Below, piece after piece: positions 27,590-37,898 of a stretch of DNA of 64,000 nucleotides (position 1 is the first letter of the stretch; every line of letters starts with the position of its first letter). Below the pieces are notes generated by a model. That model was not told where the DNA came from. It worked only from the letters and a program-made list of their open reading frames with translations, and made no database searches. The position numbers and the translations under genes were made by a program. The DNA is from Accumulibacter sp. (GTDB lineage Bacteria; Pseudomonadota; Gammaproteobacteria; Burkholderiales; Rhodocyclaceae). Where the stretch lies: NCBI GenBank assembly GCA_024235695.1, contig JACKLX010000002.1, positions 62,001-126,000 on the forward strand. Reading direction: 5' to 3'.

Positions 27590-29010
27590 TGAAAGAAGAA
27601 ATCGATCCGCGATCTCCTCGCCCGGAACAAGTCCCGGCGGAGGCGACCGACCATCGGTCGCTGGCCGACCAGGCGTCGCCAGGAAGCGAAGCATCGCCCG
27701 GAAGCGAAGCATCGCCGGGAAGCGAGACACCGCCGGCGAGCGATGAGTCATCGGCAGGCGCGACGTCACCGGCGAGCGATACGTCGGCTTTGAACAAGGC
27801 GTCGCCAGCCAGCAAGGGCTCTCCGGAGAGCAAGGGTTCGCCGGAGAGCAAGGGTTCGCCGGAGAGCAAGCCGGCGCCAACCAGCAAGTCCCCGCCGCCG
27901 AGCAAGTCACCCGCTGCGAGCCAGGCGGCGGCTGCCAGCAAGCCGTCGGCGGCCTGGCGCAATCCGTGGTTGGTGGTCGTCCTGCTGGCCCTTGGGCTGG
28001 CGGCTTGGCAGTGGATTGAAACCCGCCAGAAGCTTACCGATACGCAGCAGGAACTGGCTCGTCGCCTGGCTGACAACGACTCCGTCGGCGCCGAGGTGCG
28101 CGGGCTGGCCAGACAGTCGCAAGAGCAGGTGGCCGGGGTTCTGGGCAGGCTCGGCGCGCTGGAGGCGAAGATCGCCGAATCGCAGAGTCAGCAGGCGGCG
28201 CTGGAGCAGTTGTATCAGAATCTGGCGAGCAACCGCGACGAGTGGGTGCTGGCCGAGGTCGAGCAAGGCGTGACGCTGGCGGCACAGCAGCTGCAACTGG
28301 CCGGCAATGTGCAGGGCGCGATGCTTGCCCTGCAGGCGGCCGATGCCCGTCTGGCGGGAAGCGATCGGCCGCAGTTCATCAGTCTGCGCAAGGTCCTTGC
28401 CGGTGATCTCGACCGCCTGCGGGCCCTGCCACAGATCGATACGGCTGGCATGAGTCTGCGCCTGGAAAGCGTCATCAACGCGATCGACACGTTGCCGCTG
28501 GCCGTCGAAGGGCGGCCTCAGGCGGGCGAGGCGGCGCCGGCGGTTGCCGCGGACGCGTCGGCTGAGGCACCTGCAGCGGCGAGTTCGCCATCGCCTTCGA
28601 TCGCCAGCGTCGAGTTCTGGCAGCGCTTGGTTAGCATTGAACTGTGGCAGCGCCTCGCCGGGGAGTTCTGGAGCGAGGTCAAGTCCTTGGTCAGAATCCA
28701 GCGTTTCGACCGTGATGAGCCGGCCTTGCTGGCGCCTGGGCAGGCGTTCTTCCTGCGCGAGAATCTCAAGCTGCGGCTGCTGAATGCCCGCCTGGCCTTG
28801 CTGGCGCGTGACCAATGGACCTTCCTTAACGAGGTGCAGCATGCGCAGGCCTGGATCGATCGCTACTTCGATGCCGACGCGGCCGCGCAGCAAACGGCGC
28901 AGCTCGCTCTGAAGCAGCTTGCCGCGACCGAGATCAATATCGAGATGCCCACCCTCAACGAGAGTCTGTCGGCGATCAAGACCTTCAAGCTTGGCCAGGA
29001 GCGCAAATGA
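27586..29010 (+). CDS. hemX: HemX family membrane protein (uroporphyrin-III methyltransferase-like)
   Basis: A 474-residue protein. Residues about 25-120 are a Ser/Pro/Lys/Glu-rich, probably disordered cytoplasmic tail containing two arrays of 18-bp DNA repeats. One membrane helix follows (WLVVVLLALGLAAWQWIE, about 126-143), then a long helical/coiled-coil periplasmic domain (LTDTQQELARRLADN, LAEVEQGVTLAAQQLQLAG). Although annotated in databases as uroporphyrin-III C-methyltransferase, no SAM motif is visible; the family's role in heme synthesis is unclear. Start: ATG at 27586 overlapping the hemD stop (an ATG 3 bp later is equally possible). It overlaps hemY by 4 bp. Confidence 0.88.
   Translation: MMKEEIDPRSPRPEQVPAEATDHRSLADQASPGSEASPGSEASPGSETPPASDESSAGATSPASDTSALNKASPASKGSPESKGSPESKGSPESKPAPTSKSPPPSKSPAASQAAAASKPSAAWRNPWLVVVLLALGLAAWQWIETRQKLTDTQQELARRLADNDSVGAEVRGLARQSQEQVAGVLGRLGALEAKIAESQSQQAALEQLYQNLASNRDEWVLAEVEQGVTLAAQQLQLAGNVQGAMLALQAADARLAGSDRPQFISLRKVLAGDLDRLRALPQIDTAGMSLRLESVINAIDTLPLAVEGRPQAGEAAPAVAADASAEAPAAASSPSPSIASVEFWQRLVSIELWQRLAGEFWSEVKSLVRIQRFDRDEPALLAPGQAFFLRENLKLRLLNARLALLARDQWTFLNEVQHAQAWIDRYFDADAAAQQTAQLALKQLAATEINIEMPTLNESLSAIKTFKLGQERK
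27676..27747 (+). repeat. 18-bp tandem repeats in hemX (array 1, PGSEAS units)
   Basis: Units begin at 27676, 27694 and 27712, with a diverged fourth at 27730. The first two differ by one base. They encode a repeated Pro-Gly-Ser-Glu-Ala-Ser hexapeptide and keep the reading frame. Confidence 0.8.
27811..27870 (+). repeat. 18-bp tandem repeats in hemX (array 2, SKGSPE units)
   Basis: Units at 27811, 27829 and 27847 plus a 6-bp partial copy. The second and third units are identical, implying recent slippage. They encode Ser-Lys-Gly-Ser-Pro-Glu and keep the frame. Confidence 0.85.
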
Positions 29011-30176
29011 GGGGCCTGCTGTGGCTGCTGGCTCTGTTTGCCCTCGCCGTCGGCATTTCGCTGGCGGCGCGCTTCAGCGACGGCTACCTGCTGCTGGTGG
29101 TGCCACCATACCGGATCGAAGTGGCGCTGAGCCTGGCGATCTTCCTCTTCTTTGCGTCCTTCCTGCTGCTTTACGCGTTGCTGCGAGCCGTCCGCCTGAC
29201 GCTGTCGCTGCCGACCCGGGTAAGCGCCTTTCGTGCCCGTCGTCGGCGCGAGAAGGCTGTTGTCTCTTTCGGCGATGCCGTCCGGATGCTGTTTGAAGGG
29301 CGTTTCGCACAGGCCTTGAGCAAAGCTGGCGAGGCGCACGCTGTCGGCCCGTCACCGGGCCTGGCCGCCCTGATCGCCGCGCGAGCCGCCCAGCGCTTGC
29401 GCGAACCGCAAAAGGAGAAGGAGTGGCTCGACCGGGTCAGCGTCGGCGACCGCAAGCTGGAGCCGGCGCGCTTGATGCTGGTGGCCGAAATGGCAATTGA
29501 ACGCGGCCAGTTTCAGGAGGCGATCGCTGCGCTGCAGGACCTGCAGAACCTGACGGGCCGTCATATCGCGGCGCTTCGCCTCGAACTGCGTGCTCAGGAG
29601 GGCTGCGGTAACTGGCAGGAAGTGCTGCGCCTGACTCGCCTGCTCGAGAAACGTGAAGCGCTGGCGCCCGAACTGGCGCAGGACATCAAGACCAGAGCTC
29701 ACCAGGAACTCATTCGCCAGTTGCAGAGCGATCAGGGACAACTGCTCGACTACTTGCGTCAGGTGCCGGCCAAGGAGCGTTCCGCTCAGCTTACGCATAC
29801 CTCGGTCGAGGCCTTTCTCGAATGCGGCGCGCACGATGATGCGCAGCGATTGATCGAAAAGCAACTCGACGCGCGATGGGATTCGGCATTGGTCGAGCTC
29901 TATGGACGCGTCCGTGGCAGCGACCTGACGCCGTGCATCGCGCGCGCCGAAAAATGGCTACCGCTGCATCCCGATGACCCGCGCCTGCTCTTGACGCTGG
30001 GCCGCCTCTGTGCGGCGCAACGTTTGTGGGGCAAGGCGCAGATCTATCTCGAGGCTTCGCTGTCGCTGGCCGATCAGCGTGCTGTGCGCCTCGAGCTGGC
30101 GCGTCTATTCGAGCAAACCGAACGCGGTCAAGAGGCCATGCAGCACTATCGCGCCGCGGCCGAGCAACTCGCCTGA
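29007..30176 (+). CDS. hemY: HemY family membrane protein
   Basis: A 389-residue protein with two N-terminal membrane helices (LLWLLALFALAVGISLAAR and VALSLAIFLFFASFLLLYALL) followed by a TPR-like helical repeat region to the C-terminus (RFAQALSKAGEAHA, ALVELYGRVR). This is the proteobacterial HemY encoded next to hemX, not the Gram-positive protoporphyrinogen oxidase of the same name. Its role in heme synthesis is not well defined; the operon position suggests a scaffold. It overlaps hemX by 4 bp and is convergent with hemF. Confidence 0.9.
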   Translation: MRGLLWLLALFALAVGISLAARFSDGYLLLVVPPYRIEVALSLAIFLFFASFLLLYALLRAVRLTLSLPTRVSAFRARRRREKAVVSFGDAVRMLFEGRFAQALSKAGEAHAVGPSPGLAALIAARAAQRLREPQKEKEWLDRVSVGDRKLEPARLMLVAEMAIERGQFQEAIAALQDLQNLTGRHIAALRLELRAQEGCGNWQEVLRLTRLLEKREALAPELAQDIKTRAHQELIRQLQSDQGQLLDYLRQVPAKERSAQLTHTSVEAFLECGAHDDAQRLIEKQLDARWDSALVELYGRVRGSDLTPCIARAEKWLPLHPDDPRLLLTLGRLCAAQRLWGKAQIYLEASLSLADQRAVRLELARLFEQTERGQEAMQHYRAAAEQLA

Positions 30177-30258
30177 GACGGCGCCCGCTTCCGTCCTCGT
30201 CCTCCTCGTCCGTCGTGCGTCCTGCCTGGTGCAATCGTACGGTGGTGCTCTGGCGCCA

Positions 30259-31176
30259 CTAGACCCAGTCGCGTGGCGGCAGCATCTCGTAGAGCTGTGC
30301 CTCGGCCGAGCCTGGCTCGGGTTGCCACTGGTAGCGCCACTTGACGATTGGCGGTAGCGACATCAGGATCGATTCCGTTCGTCCGCCGGATTGCAGGCCG
30401 AAGAGCGTTCCACGATCCCAGACCAGGTTGAATTCGACGTAACGTCCGCGTCGGTATGCCTGGAAGTCGCGCTCGCGTTCGCCGTAAGCGAGAACGCGGC
30501 GGCGCTCGATGATCGGCAGGTAAGCGTCGGCAAAAGCGTCGCCGACCGCTCGGGTCAGAGCGAAGCAGCGTTCGAAGCCACCTTCGTTGAGGTCGTCGAA
30601 AAAGACGCCACCGACGCCGCGCGCTTCCTGGCGATGTTTCAGGTAGAAGTAGTCGTCGCACCATTTCTTGTAGCGCGGGTGGACGTCGTCACCAAAAGGC
30701 TGCAGGGCCTGCTTGCAGGTGGCGTGAAAATGGCGGATATCGTCGGCGAAGGGATAATAGGGGGTCAAGTCCATGCCGCCGCCAAACCACCACGCGGCTT
30801 CGCCGTCGGGCCTGCTTGCCAGCAGCGCACGCACGTTCATGTGCGCGGTCGGGCAGTAAGGGTTCTCCGGGTGCATGACCAGCGAAACGCCCATCGCTTC
30901 GAAGGCGCGGCCGGCAAGCTCGGGGCGCTTGGCGGTAGCGGAAGCCGGCAACGCCGCGCCGCTGACCTGCGAGAAGGCGATGCCGCCGCGTTCGAAGACA
31001 CGGCCACCCTCGATGATGCCGGTACGTCCGCTGCCCGCGAGCGGTTCGCCGGCGGCTTTCTGCCAGCTGTCGGCGGAGAACGTCTTGCCGTCCACTCCTT
31101 CGACCGCTTCGGCGGCAGCGATCAGCCGCGTCTGCAGACCGATGAAATACTCTCTGAGGAGCGCCGCGTCGATCAT
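30259..31176 (-). CDS. hemF: Oxygen-dependent coproporphyrinogen-III oxidase
   Basis: A 305-residue HemF that converts coproporphyrinogen III to protoporphyrinogen IX using O2. Conserved blocks: [65 protein letters not shown], and the C-terminal [16 protein letters not shown] at 31176 lies 31 bp after the purD stop, making it the last gene of dusB-fis-purH-purD-hemF. It is convergent with hemY, so heme genes meet tail to tail here. Dependence on O2 implies aerobic heme synthesis; an anaerobic HemN, if present, is elsewhere. Confidence 0.97.
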   Translation of the reverse strand: MIDAALLREYFIGLQTRLIAAAEAVEGVDGKTFSADSWQKAAGEPLAGSGRTGIIEGGRVFERGGIAFSQVSGAALPASATAKRPELAGRAFEAMGVSLVMHPENPYCPTAHMNVRALLASRPDGEAAWWFGGGMDLTPYYPFADDIRHFHATCKQALQPFGDDVHPRYKKWCDDYFYLKHRQEARGVGGVFFDDLNEGGFERCFALTRAVGDAFADAYLPIIERRRVLAYGERERDFQAYRRGRYVEFNLVWDRGTLFGLQSGGRTESILMSLPPIVKWRYQWQPEPGSAEAQLYEMLPPRDWV

Positions 31177-31207
31177 CCGCCGCGTGCCGTGGCCGGCGCG
31201 CCGTCAC

Positions 31208-32488
31208 TCATCGCGTGAGCGCCCGGTGGCCGATGTCGTGGCGATACTGCATGCCGTCGAAGTGAATCCCGATAATCGCGTGGTAGGCGCGCTTCTGCGC
31301 CAGTTTGACGTTGTCGCCCAGGGCCGTGACGCATAGTACGCGGCCACCGGCGGTCACGATCTGGTCGTCCTTTTCGGCCGTGCCGGCGTGAAAGACGTGA
31401 CGGTCTTCACTGGCCGCCGGCAAGCCGGTGATCACGTCACCGGTGCGCGGCGTGTCGGGATAGTTCGCCGCGGCCAGAACGACACCGAGCGCCACTCGAC
31501 GATCCCAGGTCGCTTCGACCTGCTCGAGTCGGCCGGCGATGGCGTGCTCGAGCAACGTGAACAGGTCGGACTTGAGGCGCATCAGGATCGGTTGTGCTTC
31601 CGGGTCGCCGAGGCGGCAATTGAACTCCACCGTCTTGACCGATCCGTCCTTGCCAATCATCAGGCCGGCGTAGAGGAAGCCGGTGTAGGGGATGCCTTCT
31701 GCCGCCATCCCGCGGACCGTTGGCAGGATGATCTCGCGCATGGTCCTGGCGTGCACCTCGGGCGTAACCACCAGCGCCGGCGAGTAGGCACCCATGCCGC
31801 CAGTGTTGGCGCCGCTATCGCCGTCACCGATGCGCTTGTGATCCTGGCTCGATGCCAGTGGCAAGACGCCCTTGCCATCGACCATGACGATGAAGCTCGC
31901 CTCTTCGCCTTCGAGGAATTCCTCGATGAGTACCCGCGCCGGGCTCGCGTTCTCCGAGCGGCGATCATCGGCTTCCGGAAGCATGCGATCAATCGCGGCA
32001 TGTGCATCGGCGAGCGTCATTGCCACCACCACGCCCTTGCCGGCGGCAAGGCCATCGGCCTTGACGACGATCGGTGCGCCCTGCTGGTCGAGGTAGGCGT
32101 GCGCGGCGGCCCTATCGGTGAAGGTTTCAAAGCGAGCGGTCGGAATGCGGTGTCTGGCCATGAAACGCTTGGCGAAGTCCTTCGAACTCTCGAGTTGTGC
32201 GGCCTCTCTGGTGGGTCCGAAGATGCGCAGACCGCGGGCGCGAAAGACGTTGACGATGCCGGCGGCGAGAGGGGCTTCGGGGCCGACAACCGTCAGCGAA
32301 ACCTTTTCCTCTTCGGCGAAGTCGGCGAGTGCGTCGAGGTCGGTGATGTTGACGTTCTCGAGTTCGCGTTCCGCCGCCGTGCCGGCGTTGCCAGGGGCGA
32401 CAAAGACCCTTTGCAGGCCGGGAGTCTTCGCCAGACACCAGGCGAGTGCGTGCTCGCGACCGCCGGCGCCGATTACCAGTAACTTCAT
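31208..32488 (-). CDS. purD: Phosphoribosylamine-glycine ligase
   Basis: A 426-residue ATP-grasp enzyme, GAR synthetase of purine synthesis. The N-terminal [13 protein letters not shown], the ATP-grasp segment [41 protein letters not shown] and [12 protein letters not shown] are diagnostic. The length is normal. It lies 122 bp after purH and 31 bp before hemF on the same strand. Confidence 0.98.
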   Translation of the reverse strand: MKLLVIGAGGREHALAWCLAKTPGLQRVFVAPGNAGTAAERELENVNITDLDALADFAEEEKVSLTVVGPEAPLAAGIVNVFRARGLRIFGPTREAAQLESSKDFAKRFMARHRIPTARFETFTDRAAAHAYLDQQGAPIVVKADGLAAGKGVVVAMTLADAHAAIDRMLPEADDRRSENASPARVLIEEFLEGEEASFIVMVDGKGVLPLASSQDHKRIGDGDSGANTGGMGAYSPALVVTPEVHARTMREIILPTVRGMAAEGIPYTGFLYAGLMIGKDGSVKTVEFNCRLGDPEAQPILMRLKSDLFTLLEHAIAGRLEQVEATWDRRVALGVVLAAANYPDTPRTGDVITGLPAASEDRHVFHAGTAEKDDQIVTAGGRVLCVTALGDNVKLAQKRAYHAIIGIHFDGMQYRHDIGHRALTR

Positions 32489-32610
32489 AGGACTCCTTTT
32501 CCCACCCGAGCGTCGCGGCGCGGGTGCATGTTGCCTGCCAGGGGATCGGCCGTGCCGGCCAGCAACGGCCGCTTGACGATCATCACCTTGTCCTTGCGCT
32601 GCTCAGGCGA

Positions 32611-34176
32611 TCAGTGCCGGAAATGGCGAGCACCGGTGAACACCATCGCCAGCCCATGGTCATTGGCCGCAGCAATGACCTCCTCGTCGCGCATCGATCC
32701 GCCCGGCTGGATGACTGCCCTGGCGCCTGCTGCGGCCAACACGTCAAGGCCGTCGCGGAAGGGGAAAAAGGCGTCCGACGCGACGCAGGAACCCGTCAGG
32801 TCAAGGCAGGCGTTCTGCGCCTTGCTGACCGCAATGCGGGTCGAGTCGACCCGGCTCATCTGTCCGGCGCCGACGCCGAGGGTCATGCCTGCACCACAGA
32901 AAACGATCGCATTGGACTTGACGAACTTGGCGACGCGATAAGCGAAAAGCAGGTCTTCGACCTGTCCGGCGGTCGGCGCGATCCGGGTCACGACCTTGAG
33001 ATCGGAGGCCTGGACGTTGAAGCGGTCGGGCGTCTGGAGCAGCAGGCCGCCGCCGACGCGTTTCATTTCGAGCGCGTGACAGATCTTCGCCAGCGGCAGT
33101 TCGAGGACGCGCAGGTTCTGCTTGGCGGCCAGCAGTTCTCTGGCCGCGCCGGTAAAAGCCGGCGCCAGCAGGACCTCGACGAAATGCTTGCGGGCGTTCA
33201 TCGCGGTGACGACGTCGGAATCGACGGTGCCGTTGAAGGCAATGATGCCGCCAAAGGCCGAGGTCGAGTCGGTCTGAAAGGCCTTCTCGTAAGCGGTCAG
33301 CAGGCTGGCGCTGACCGCGACGCCGCACGGATTGGCGTGCTTGATGATGACGCAGGCCGGCGTGTCGAAGGTCTTGACGCATTCCCAGGCGGCGTCGGCA
33401 TCGGCGATGTTGTTGTACGAGAGTTCCTTGCCCTGTAGCTGCCGGTAATTGGCGATCGAGCCGGCGGTTGGCACGGGGTCGCGGTAGAAGGCGGCCTGCT
33501 GGTGCGGATTTTCGCCATAACGCAGCGTTTCCACACGATCGAAAGCCAACTGCAGCTTATCGGGAAACAACTGTGGCTGCTGCTGGTCATCGAGCGAGGT
33601 CAGCCAGTTGGCGATCGCCGCGTCGTAACGGGCGGTGTGTACGAAGGCTTTCCTGGCCAGCGCAAAGCGGCTTGCCAGGCTCAGCGACCCCTTGCTGGCG
33701 GTCATTTCGTCGAGCAGCGCCGGGTAGTCTTCCGGGTCGGTGACGACAGCCACGCCGGTGTAGTTCTTGGCCGCCGAACGGAGCATCGCCGGGCCGCCGA
33801 TGTCGATGTTCTCGATCGCCTCGGCGAGCGTGACGTCGGGCTTGGCGACCGTTTCGCGGAACGGGTAGAGATTCACGCAAACCAGGTCGATTGGCGGAAT
33901 GCCGTTTTCTTCGATGGTCGCCATGTGTTCATCGAGGTCGCGACGTGCCAGGATGCCGCCGTGAACCTTCGGATGCAGCGTCTTGACGCGTCCGTCGAGC
34001 ATTTCCGGGAAACCGGTGTAGTCGCCGACCTCGGTGACCTCCAGCCCGGCGTCGCGCAGCATCTTGGCCGTACCGCCGGTGGACAGCAGTCTGACGCCGT
34101 GGGCGACCAGTCCCTGGGCAAACTCGAGAGCGTGGTTCTTGTTGGAGAGGCTGATCAGGGCTTGACGTATTTTCAT
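32611..34176 (-). CDS. purH: Bifunctional AICAR formyltransferase / IMP cyclohydrolase
   Basis: A 521-residue enzyme for the last two steps of IMP synthesis. The N-terminal MGS-like cyclohydrolase domain (about 1-195) has [28 protein letters not shown] and HGGILARRD. The formyltransferase domain has [23 protein letters not shown] and [10 protein letters not shown]. It follows fis by 38 bp on the same strand and precedes purD; this fits the dusB-fis-purH-purD order of betaproteobacteria. Confidence 0.98.
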   Translation of the reverse strand: MKIRQALISLSNKNHALEFAQGLVAHGVRLLSTGGTAKMLRDAGLEVTEVGDYTGFPEMLDGRVKTLHPKVHGGILARRDLDEHMATIEENGIPPIDLVCVNLYPFRETVAKPDVTLAEAIENIDIGGPAMLRSAAKNYTGVAVVTDPEDYPALLDEMTASKGSLSLASRFALARKAFVHTARYDAAIANWLTSLDDQQQPQLFPDKLQLAFDRVETLRYGENPHQQAAFYRDPVPTAGSIANYRQLQGKELSYNNIADADAAWECVKTFDTPACVIIKHANPCGVAVSASLLTAYEKAFQTDSTSAFGGIIAFNGTVDSDVVTAMNARKHFVEVLLAPAFTGAARELLAAKQNLRVLELPLAKICHALEMKRVGGGLLLQTPDRFNVQASDLKVVTRIAPTAGQVEDLLFAYRVAKFVKSNAIVFCGAGMTLGVGAGQMSRVDSTRIAVSKAQNACLDLTGSCVASDAFFPFRDGLDVLAAAGARAVIQPGGSMRDEEVIAAANDHGLAMVFTGARHFRH

Positions 34177-34214
34177 GATGGCGGGCGCGTTAGCTAGGGA
34201 GGGGTGGGATTTCG

Positions 34215-34466
34215 TCAGACAATCAACTGGTGGTCGAGCAACTTCTTGCGCAGCGTATTGCGGTTGATGCCGAGGATCTCGGCAGCGAAGGTCTGGTTGC
34301 CACCAGCCTGCTCGAGAACGACTTCGAGCATCGGGCGCTCGACGCTCCTGATCACCATCTCGTACACCGGCACTGGCTTTTCGCCATCAAGGTGCTCGAA
34401 GTAGTTCTTCAGCGCGCTACGAACGCAAGATGCAATGTTCTCGTCATTGTCGTGATTTCGCTTCAT
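34215..34466 (-). CDS. fis: Fis family nucleoid-associated DNA-binding protein
   Basis: An 83-residue Fis-like protein. The C-terminal helix-turn-helix is clear ([17 protein letters not shown]), preceded by the dimerisation helices ([13 protein letters not shown]). The N-terminal part is shorter than E. coli Fis (98 residues), as usual outside enterobacteria. The start overlaps the dusB stop by 4 bp, reproducing the conserved dusB-fis operon. Confidence 0.93.
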   Translation of the reverse strand: MKRNHDNDENIASCVRSALKNYFEHLDGEKPVPVYEMVIRSVERPMLEVVLEQAGGNQTFAAEILGINRNTLRKKLLDHQLIV

Positions 34467-35515
34467 GCGGCGAGATCCTCACAGTTGCGATGTGCCAGTA
34501 CAGACGCATCGGGGCCGTTGGCGATGTAGGGCAGGTGCTCGTTGTGCTCGGCGAGCGCCAGGAAGAAGTCGTTGACCGCTTGCCGCTGCAGGGTAATCGT
34601 CGGCAACTGATTCATCATGTGGCGGAAAGCGGCCGACCCGACCAGACCCCTGGTGTACCAGGAGATATGCTTGCGTGCGATGCGCACGCCGGTCTCGCTA
34701 CCGTAGAACAGATAGAGGTCTTCGAGGTGGCCGAGCAATACCTGGTGGATCTCCCCGACCGCCGGCGGCGGCAGCGGTGTGCCGGTGTTCAGGAAGTGTT
34801 CGATCTCGCGAAACAGCCACGGACGGCCCTGCGCCGCCCGGCCGATCATCACCGCGTCAGCGCCGGTGGTGTCGAGAACGAACTTCGCGGTTGCCGGCGA
34901 GACGATGTCGCCGTTGGCGATCAGCGGAATGCGCGCCTGCGCCTTGACAGCCCGGATGGTGTCGTACTCGGCATGGCCGCTGTAGCCACAGGCGCGTGTG
35001 CGGCCGTGCATGGCCAGCGCCCGGACCCCCGACTGTTCGGCGATCTTCAGGATCGTCAGGGCGTTGCGGCTGGCGGTGTCCCAACCGGTCCGGATTTTCA
35101 GGGTCACCGGCGTCTGCGGTACGGCCCTGACCACTGCTTCGAGGATCTGGCCGACCAGCGATTCGTCCCTGAGCAACGCCGAACCGGCCATCACGTTGCA
35201 GATCTTCTTGGCCGGGCAGCCCATGTTGATGTCGATGATCTGTGCCCCGCGATCGACGTTGTAGCGCGCCGCATCGGCCATCATCGCCGGGTCGGCACCG
35301 GCGATCTGTACCGAGATCGGCGCCACTTCGCCGCGGTGGTCGGCACGACGCCGGGTTTTCGCACTGCCATAGAGCAGGGAGTTCGACGTGACCATCTCGG
35401 ATACCGCCAGGCCGGCACCCATGCGCTTGCACAGCTGCCTGAACGGGCGATCGGTTACGCCCGCCATCGGCGCGACAAACAGGTTGTTGCGAAGCGAAAA
35501 TCCGAGGAATTCCAT
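34463..35515 (-). CDS. dusB: tRNA-dihydrouridine synthase B
   Basis: A 350-residue FMN-dependent tRNA uridine reductase. Visible marks: NNLFVAPMAGVTDRPFR, the catalytic Cys in DINMGCPAKKICN, VTLKIRTGWD, and HGRTRACGYSG. It is the first gene of the dusB-fis-purH-purD-hemF array. The 201 bp upstream (35516-35716), between it and minE, shows no gene. Confidence 0.96.
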   Translation of the reverse strand: MEFLGFSLRNNLFVAPMAGVTDRPFRQLCKRMGAGLAVSEMVTSNSLLYGSAKTRRRADHRGEVAPISVQIAGADPAMMADAARYNVDRGAQIIDINMGCPAKKICNVMAGSALLRDESLVGQILEAVVRAVPQTPVTLKIRTGWDTASRNALTILKIAEQSGVRALAMHGRTRACGYSGHAEYDTIRAVKAQARIPLIANGDIVSPATAKFVLDTTGADAVMIGRAAQGRPWLFREIEHFLNTGTPLPPPAVGEIHQVLLGHLEDLYLFYGSETGVRIARKHISWYTRGLVGSAAFRHMMNQLPTITLQRQAVNDFFLALAEHNEHLPYIANGPDASVLAHRNCEDLAA

Positions 35516-35716
35516 GGCGTGCGGAGCCGGTGGGCGCGAAGCAAGGGAACGATTCTACCGCGATTGCTGGCCGAAAAACAGCCGCGTGAGGCCAGTCGGT
35601 AGTACTCGAAGCGCCGGCGTCGCCGCGGGTTTGCCGGCTGTGCGCCAGTTCGAGCCGAGCGCTTGCCCGGCAGCCGCGCCCTTGCCAGCGGCAGCCGACC
35701 AGGGGTGAAGTGCAGC

Positions 35717-35989
35717 CTACGGCCTGTTGCTGCTGTCGGGCATGACGATGTTGACCTCGAGCACTTCCATGTTTCCCTGCTTCTCGATCGCCACCTTGAT
35801 GTCTTCCGGGTTGACCGATATGTACTTCGAGATCACCGCCATCAACTCCTGCTGCAATGCCGGCAGGAAGTCCGGCCCGTCGTTGCCCGCGTTGCGTTCG
35901 TGAGCAATGATCAGCTGCAGGCGTTCCTTGGCAATGGCTGCCGTCTTGGGCTTGTTGCCGAAGATCAGGGAGAACAGGGACATCCTCAT
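35717..35989 (-). CDS. minE: Cell division topological specificity factor MinE
   Basis: A 90-residue MinE. The N-terminal amphipathic membrane-binding part is [15 protein letters not shown]. The MinD-interacting contact helix is in [16 protein letters not shown], followed by the C-terminal dimer domain ([21 protein letters not shown]). It is the last gene of minC-minD-minE and overlaps minD by 4 bp. It drives MinCD oscillation to place the division site. Confidence 0.96.
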   Translation of the reverse strand: MRMSLFSLIFGNKPKTAAIAKERLQLIIAHERNAGNDGPDFLPALQQELMAVISKYISVNPEDIKVAIEKQGNMEVLEVNIVMPDSSNRP

Positions 35990-36807
35990 TTACCCCCGAA
36001 GAATCGCTTCAACAGGCCGGGCTTTTCGTAGTCGACGAAGCGTAGCGGGATGGTCTCGCCCAAGAAGCGGCCAACGACGTCGAGATAGGCGCCGGCGACG
36101 TCGCTGCCGGCCAGGTGAATCGCCGGTGAGCCGGCGTTCGACGACTGCAAGACGGCTTCCGACTCGGGGATGACGCCGATGATCGGCACCCGCAGGATCT
36201 CCTGGACGTCCTTGTACGACAGCATTTCGCCTTCGTGGACGCGTTTCGGCGAGTAACGGGTGATCAGCAGGTGTTCCTTTACCGGTTCGCCGCCAAGCAG
36301 GGCTCGCCGTGACTTGGCCTGGATGATGCCGAGAATGCGGTCTGAGTCACGTACCGACGACACCTCGGGGTTGCTGACCACCAGCGCCTCGTCGGCAAAG
36401 GTCAGCGCCAGGACGGCGCCACGTTCGATCCCCGCAGGTGAGTCGCAGACGACGTAGTCGAAACCCATGTGTTCGAGTTCCTTGAGGACCTTCTCGACGC
36501 CCTCTTCGGTCAGCGCATCCTTGTCGCGGGTCTGCGAAGCCGGCAGCACGAAGAGGTGGTCGTTCTCGCAGTGCTTGTCCTTGATCAGCGCCTGCGTGAG
36601 CGTCGCTTCACCGTTGAGGACATTGACCAGGTCATAGACGACCCGACGTTCGCAACCCATGATCAGATCGAGGTTACGCAGGCCGACGTCGAAGTCGATG
36701 ACGGCAGTCTTGTAGCCACGCAGAGCGAGGCCCGAAGCGAAGCTGGCGCTGGTGGTGGTCTTGCCGACACCACCCTTGCCGGACGTTACGACGACAATAC
36801 GTGTCAC
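35986..36807 (-). CDS. minD: Septum site-determining ATPase MinD
   Basis: A 273-residue ParA/MinD ATPase. The deviant Walker A is [13 protein letters not shown] near residue 10, with [10 protein letters not shown] and [11 protein letters not shown] as further switch motifs. The C-terminal amphipathic membrane-targeting helix is around [12 protein letters not shown]. It starts with GTG (36807) preceded by GGAG. A 103-bp gap to minC contains a small inverted repeat (CAGAAT 36846-36851, ATTCTG 36856-36861). Confidence 0.97.
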   Translation of the reverse strand: MTRIVVVTSGKGGVGKTTTSASFASGLALRGYKTAVIDFDVGLRNLDLIMGCERRVVYDLVNVLNGEATLTQALIKDKHCENDHLFVLPASQTRDKDALTEEGVEKVLKELEHMGFDYVVCDSPAGIERGAVLALTFADEALVVSNPEVSSVRDSDRILGIIQAKSRRALLGGEPVKEHLLITRYSPKRVHEGEMLSYKDVQEILRVPIIGVIPESEAVLQSSNAGSPAIHLAGSDVAGAYLDVVGRFLGETIPLRFVDYEKPGLLKRFFGGK

Positions 36808-36910
36808 GGATATTTCTCCGCAAATGAAAGGAGGGATTCTACCTGCAGAATGGGAATTCTGTTGAACGGTGCTGGCGACAGACTGAGCCGCAGCAAGGCT
36901 GACGTCATCG

Positions 36911-37738
36911 CTAGTCGGTCTTCAGCGGCTCGACGACCAGCTTCGCGGTGGCCTCGCCCGGAACTTCGGCGAGCCGGACCTGCACCGGCCTGCCCGCCAG
37001 ATCGGCGGGGACTCCGCTGTCGAAGGTGCGGTACAAGCCAGCCACTGACACCAGTTGGGCGTCGAAACGCGAGCAGAAGATGCGCGCCTCGGCCGCGCCG
37101 CTGGCGCCAGCCAGCGCGCGACCGTGCAACGGCGCGTAAATGTGGATGCTGCCGTCGGCAATCACTTCGGCACCGGAATTGACGGCCGCGAGGACGACCA
37201 GATCGCCACCACGTGCGTACAGTTGCTGTCCGGAGCGCAGTGGGCGGGTGACGAACATCGTTGGCGCGGCGGCCGATGGGCCGGCTGGCGAAGCCACTGG
37301 CGCAGCCGGCCTGGCCTCTGCGGCGACCGGGTGGGCGACTTCGGGCGGGGGCGCCGGTGCCGGTGGCGGCGACGCAGCGGCGTCGCCGTCGGCGACCGGC
37401 ATCGGGCGCGGCGAGCGCTCGGCCGCGGCGTAGGTCGGCAAACCCGCTCTGGCCGCGCTCTGGCGAAGTTCTTCGCTGCCGCCACGCACGCCGATCACGT
37501 GCAGGCCGTGCGTCTTCAGAACCTCTTTCAGCAGCTGCCATTTCGCCGATGACGTTTCGCCGGCTTGCGACAGTTCGAGCACTGCGGCGTCACCATCGAA
37601 GAACGGGTCGTCCCCGAACAGGGCAGTTGCGGCCTCGGCCACTTCGCTCGGGTGCAGCGAGCGCAGGGTGATCACGACCACCGGCAGGGTGGTCCCCTTG
37701 AATTCGATCAGCGGCTTGGTCTGGTTCGTTGGTGGCAT
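36911..37738 (-). CDS. minC: Septum site-determining protein MinC
   Basis: A 275-residue MinC, the FtsZ polymerisation inhibitor. The N-domain (about 1-110) has [19 protein letters not shown] roughly 60-residue Pro/Ala-rich linker ([15 protein letters not shown] region) joins it to the C-terminal beta-helix domain ([37 protein letters not shown]), which binds MinD. The frame is open to 37852, but ATG at 37738 gives the expected N-terminus; no strong ribosome binding site is visible. It is first in minCDE, 160 bp after the ubiH stop. Confidence 0.94.
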   Translation of the reverse strand: MPPTNQTKPLIEFKGTTLPVVVITLRSLHPSEVAEAATALFGDDPFFDGDAAVLELSQAGETSSAKWQLLKEVLKTHGLHVIGVRGGSEELRQSAARAGLPTYAAAERSPRPMPVADGDAAASPPPAPAPPPEVAHPVAAEARPAAPVASPAGPSAAAPTMFVTRPLRSGQQLYARGGDLVVLAAVNSGAEVIADGSIHIYAPLHGRALAGASGAAEARIFCSRFDAQLVSVAGLYRTFDSGVPADLAGRPVQVRLAEVPGEATAKLVVEPLKTD

Positions 37739-37898
37739 GTGCGTCGGCGATGGCGGGCAAGGATTCGGAAAGCGACGGAGTCTAGCTGAATCGTCTACAA
37801 AAGCGAATACGCCAGGTGCGCGATCCAGCCGACGCGGCTGATCTGCGCGCAATGGCCGAACAAGCAGCCTGCCTCGAGCGGCCGGTCGCGCCGCACGC

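Noticed and set aside
27676-27870. Repeat arrays considered as CRISPR
   Set aside because: Units are directly adjacent, 18 bp, without spacers, and encode in-frame hexapeptides within hemX.
29007-30176. HemY as protoporphyrinogen oxidase
   Set aside because: It has two N-terminal membrane helices and TPR-like repeats and no FAD motif; the shared name is historical.
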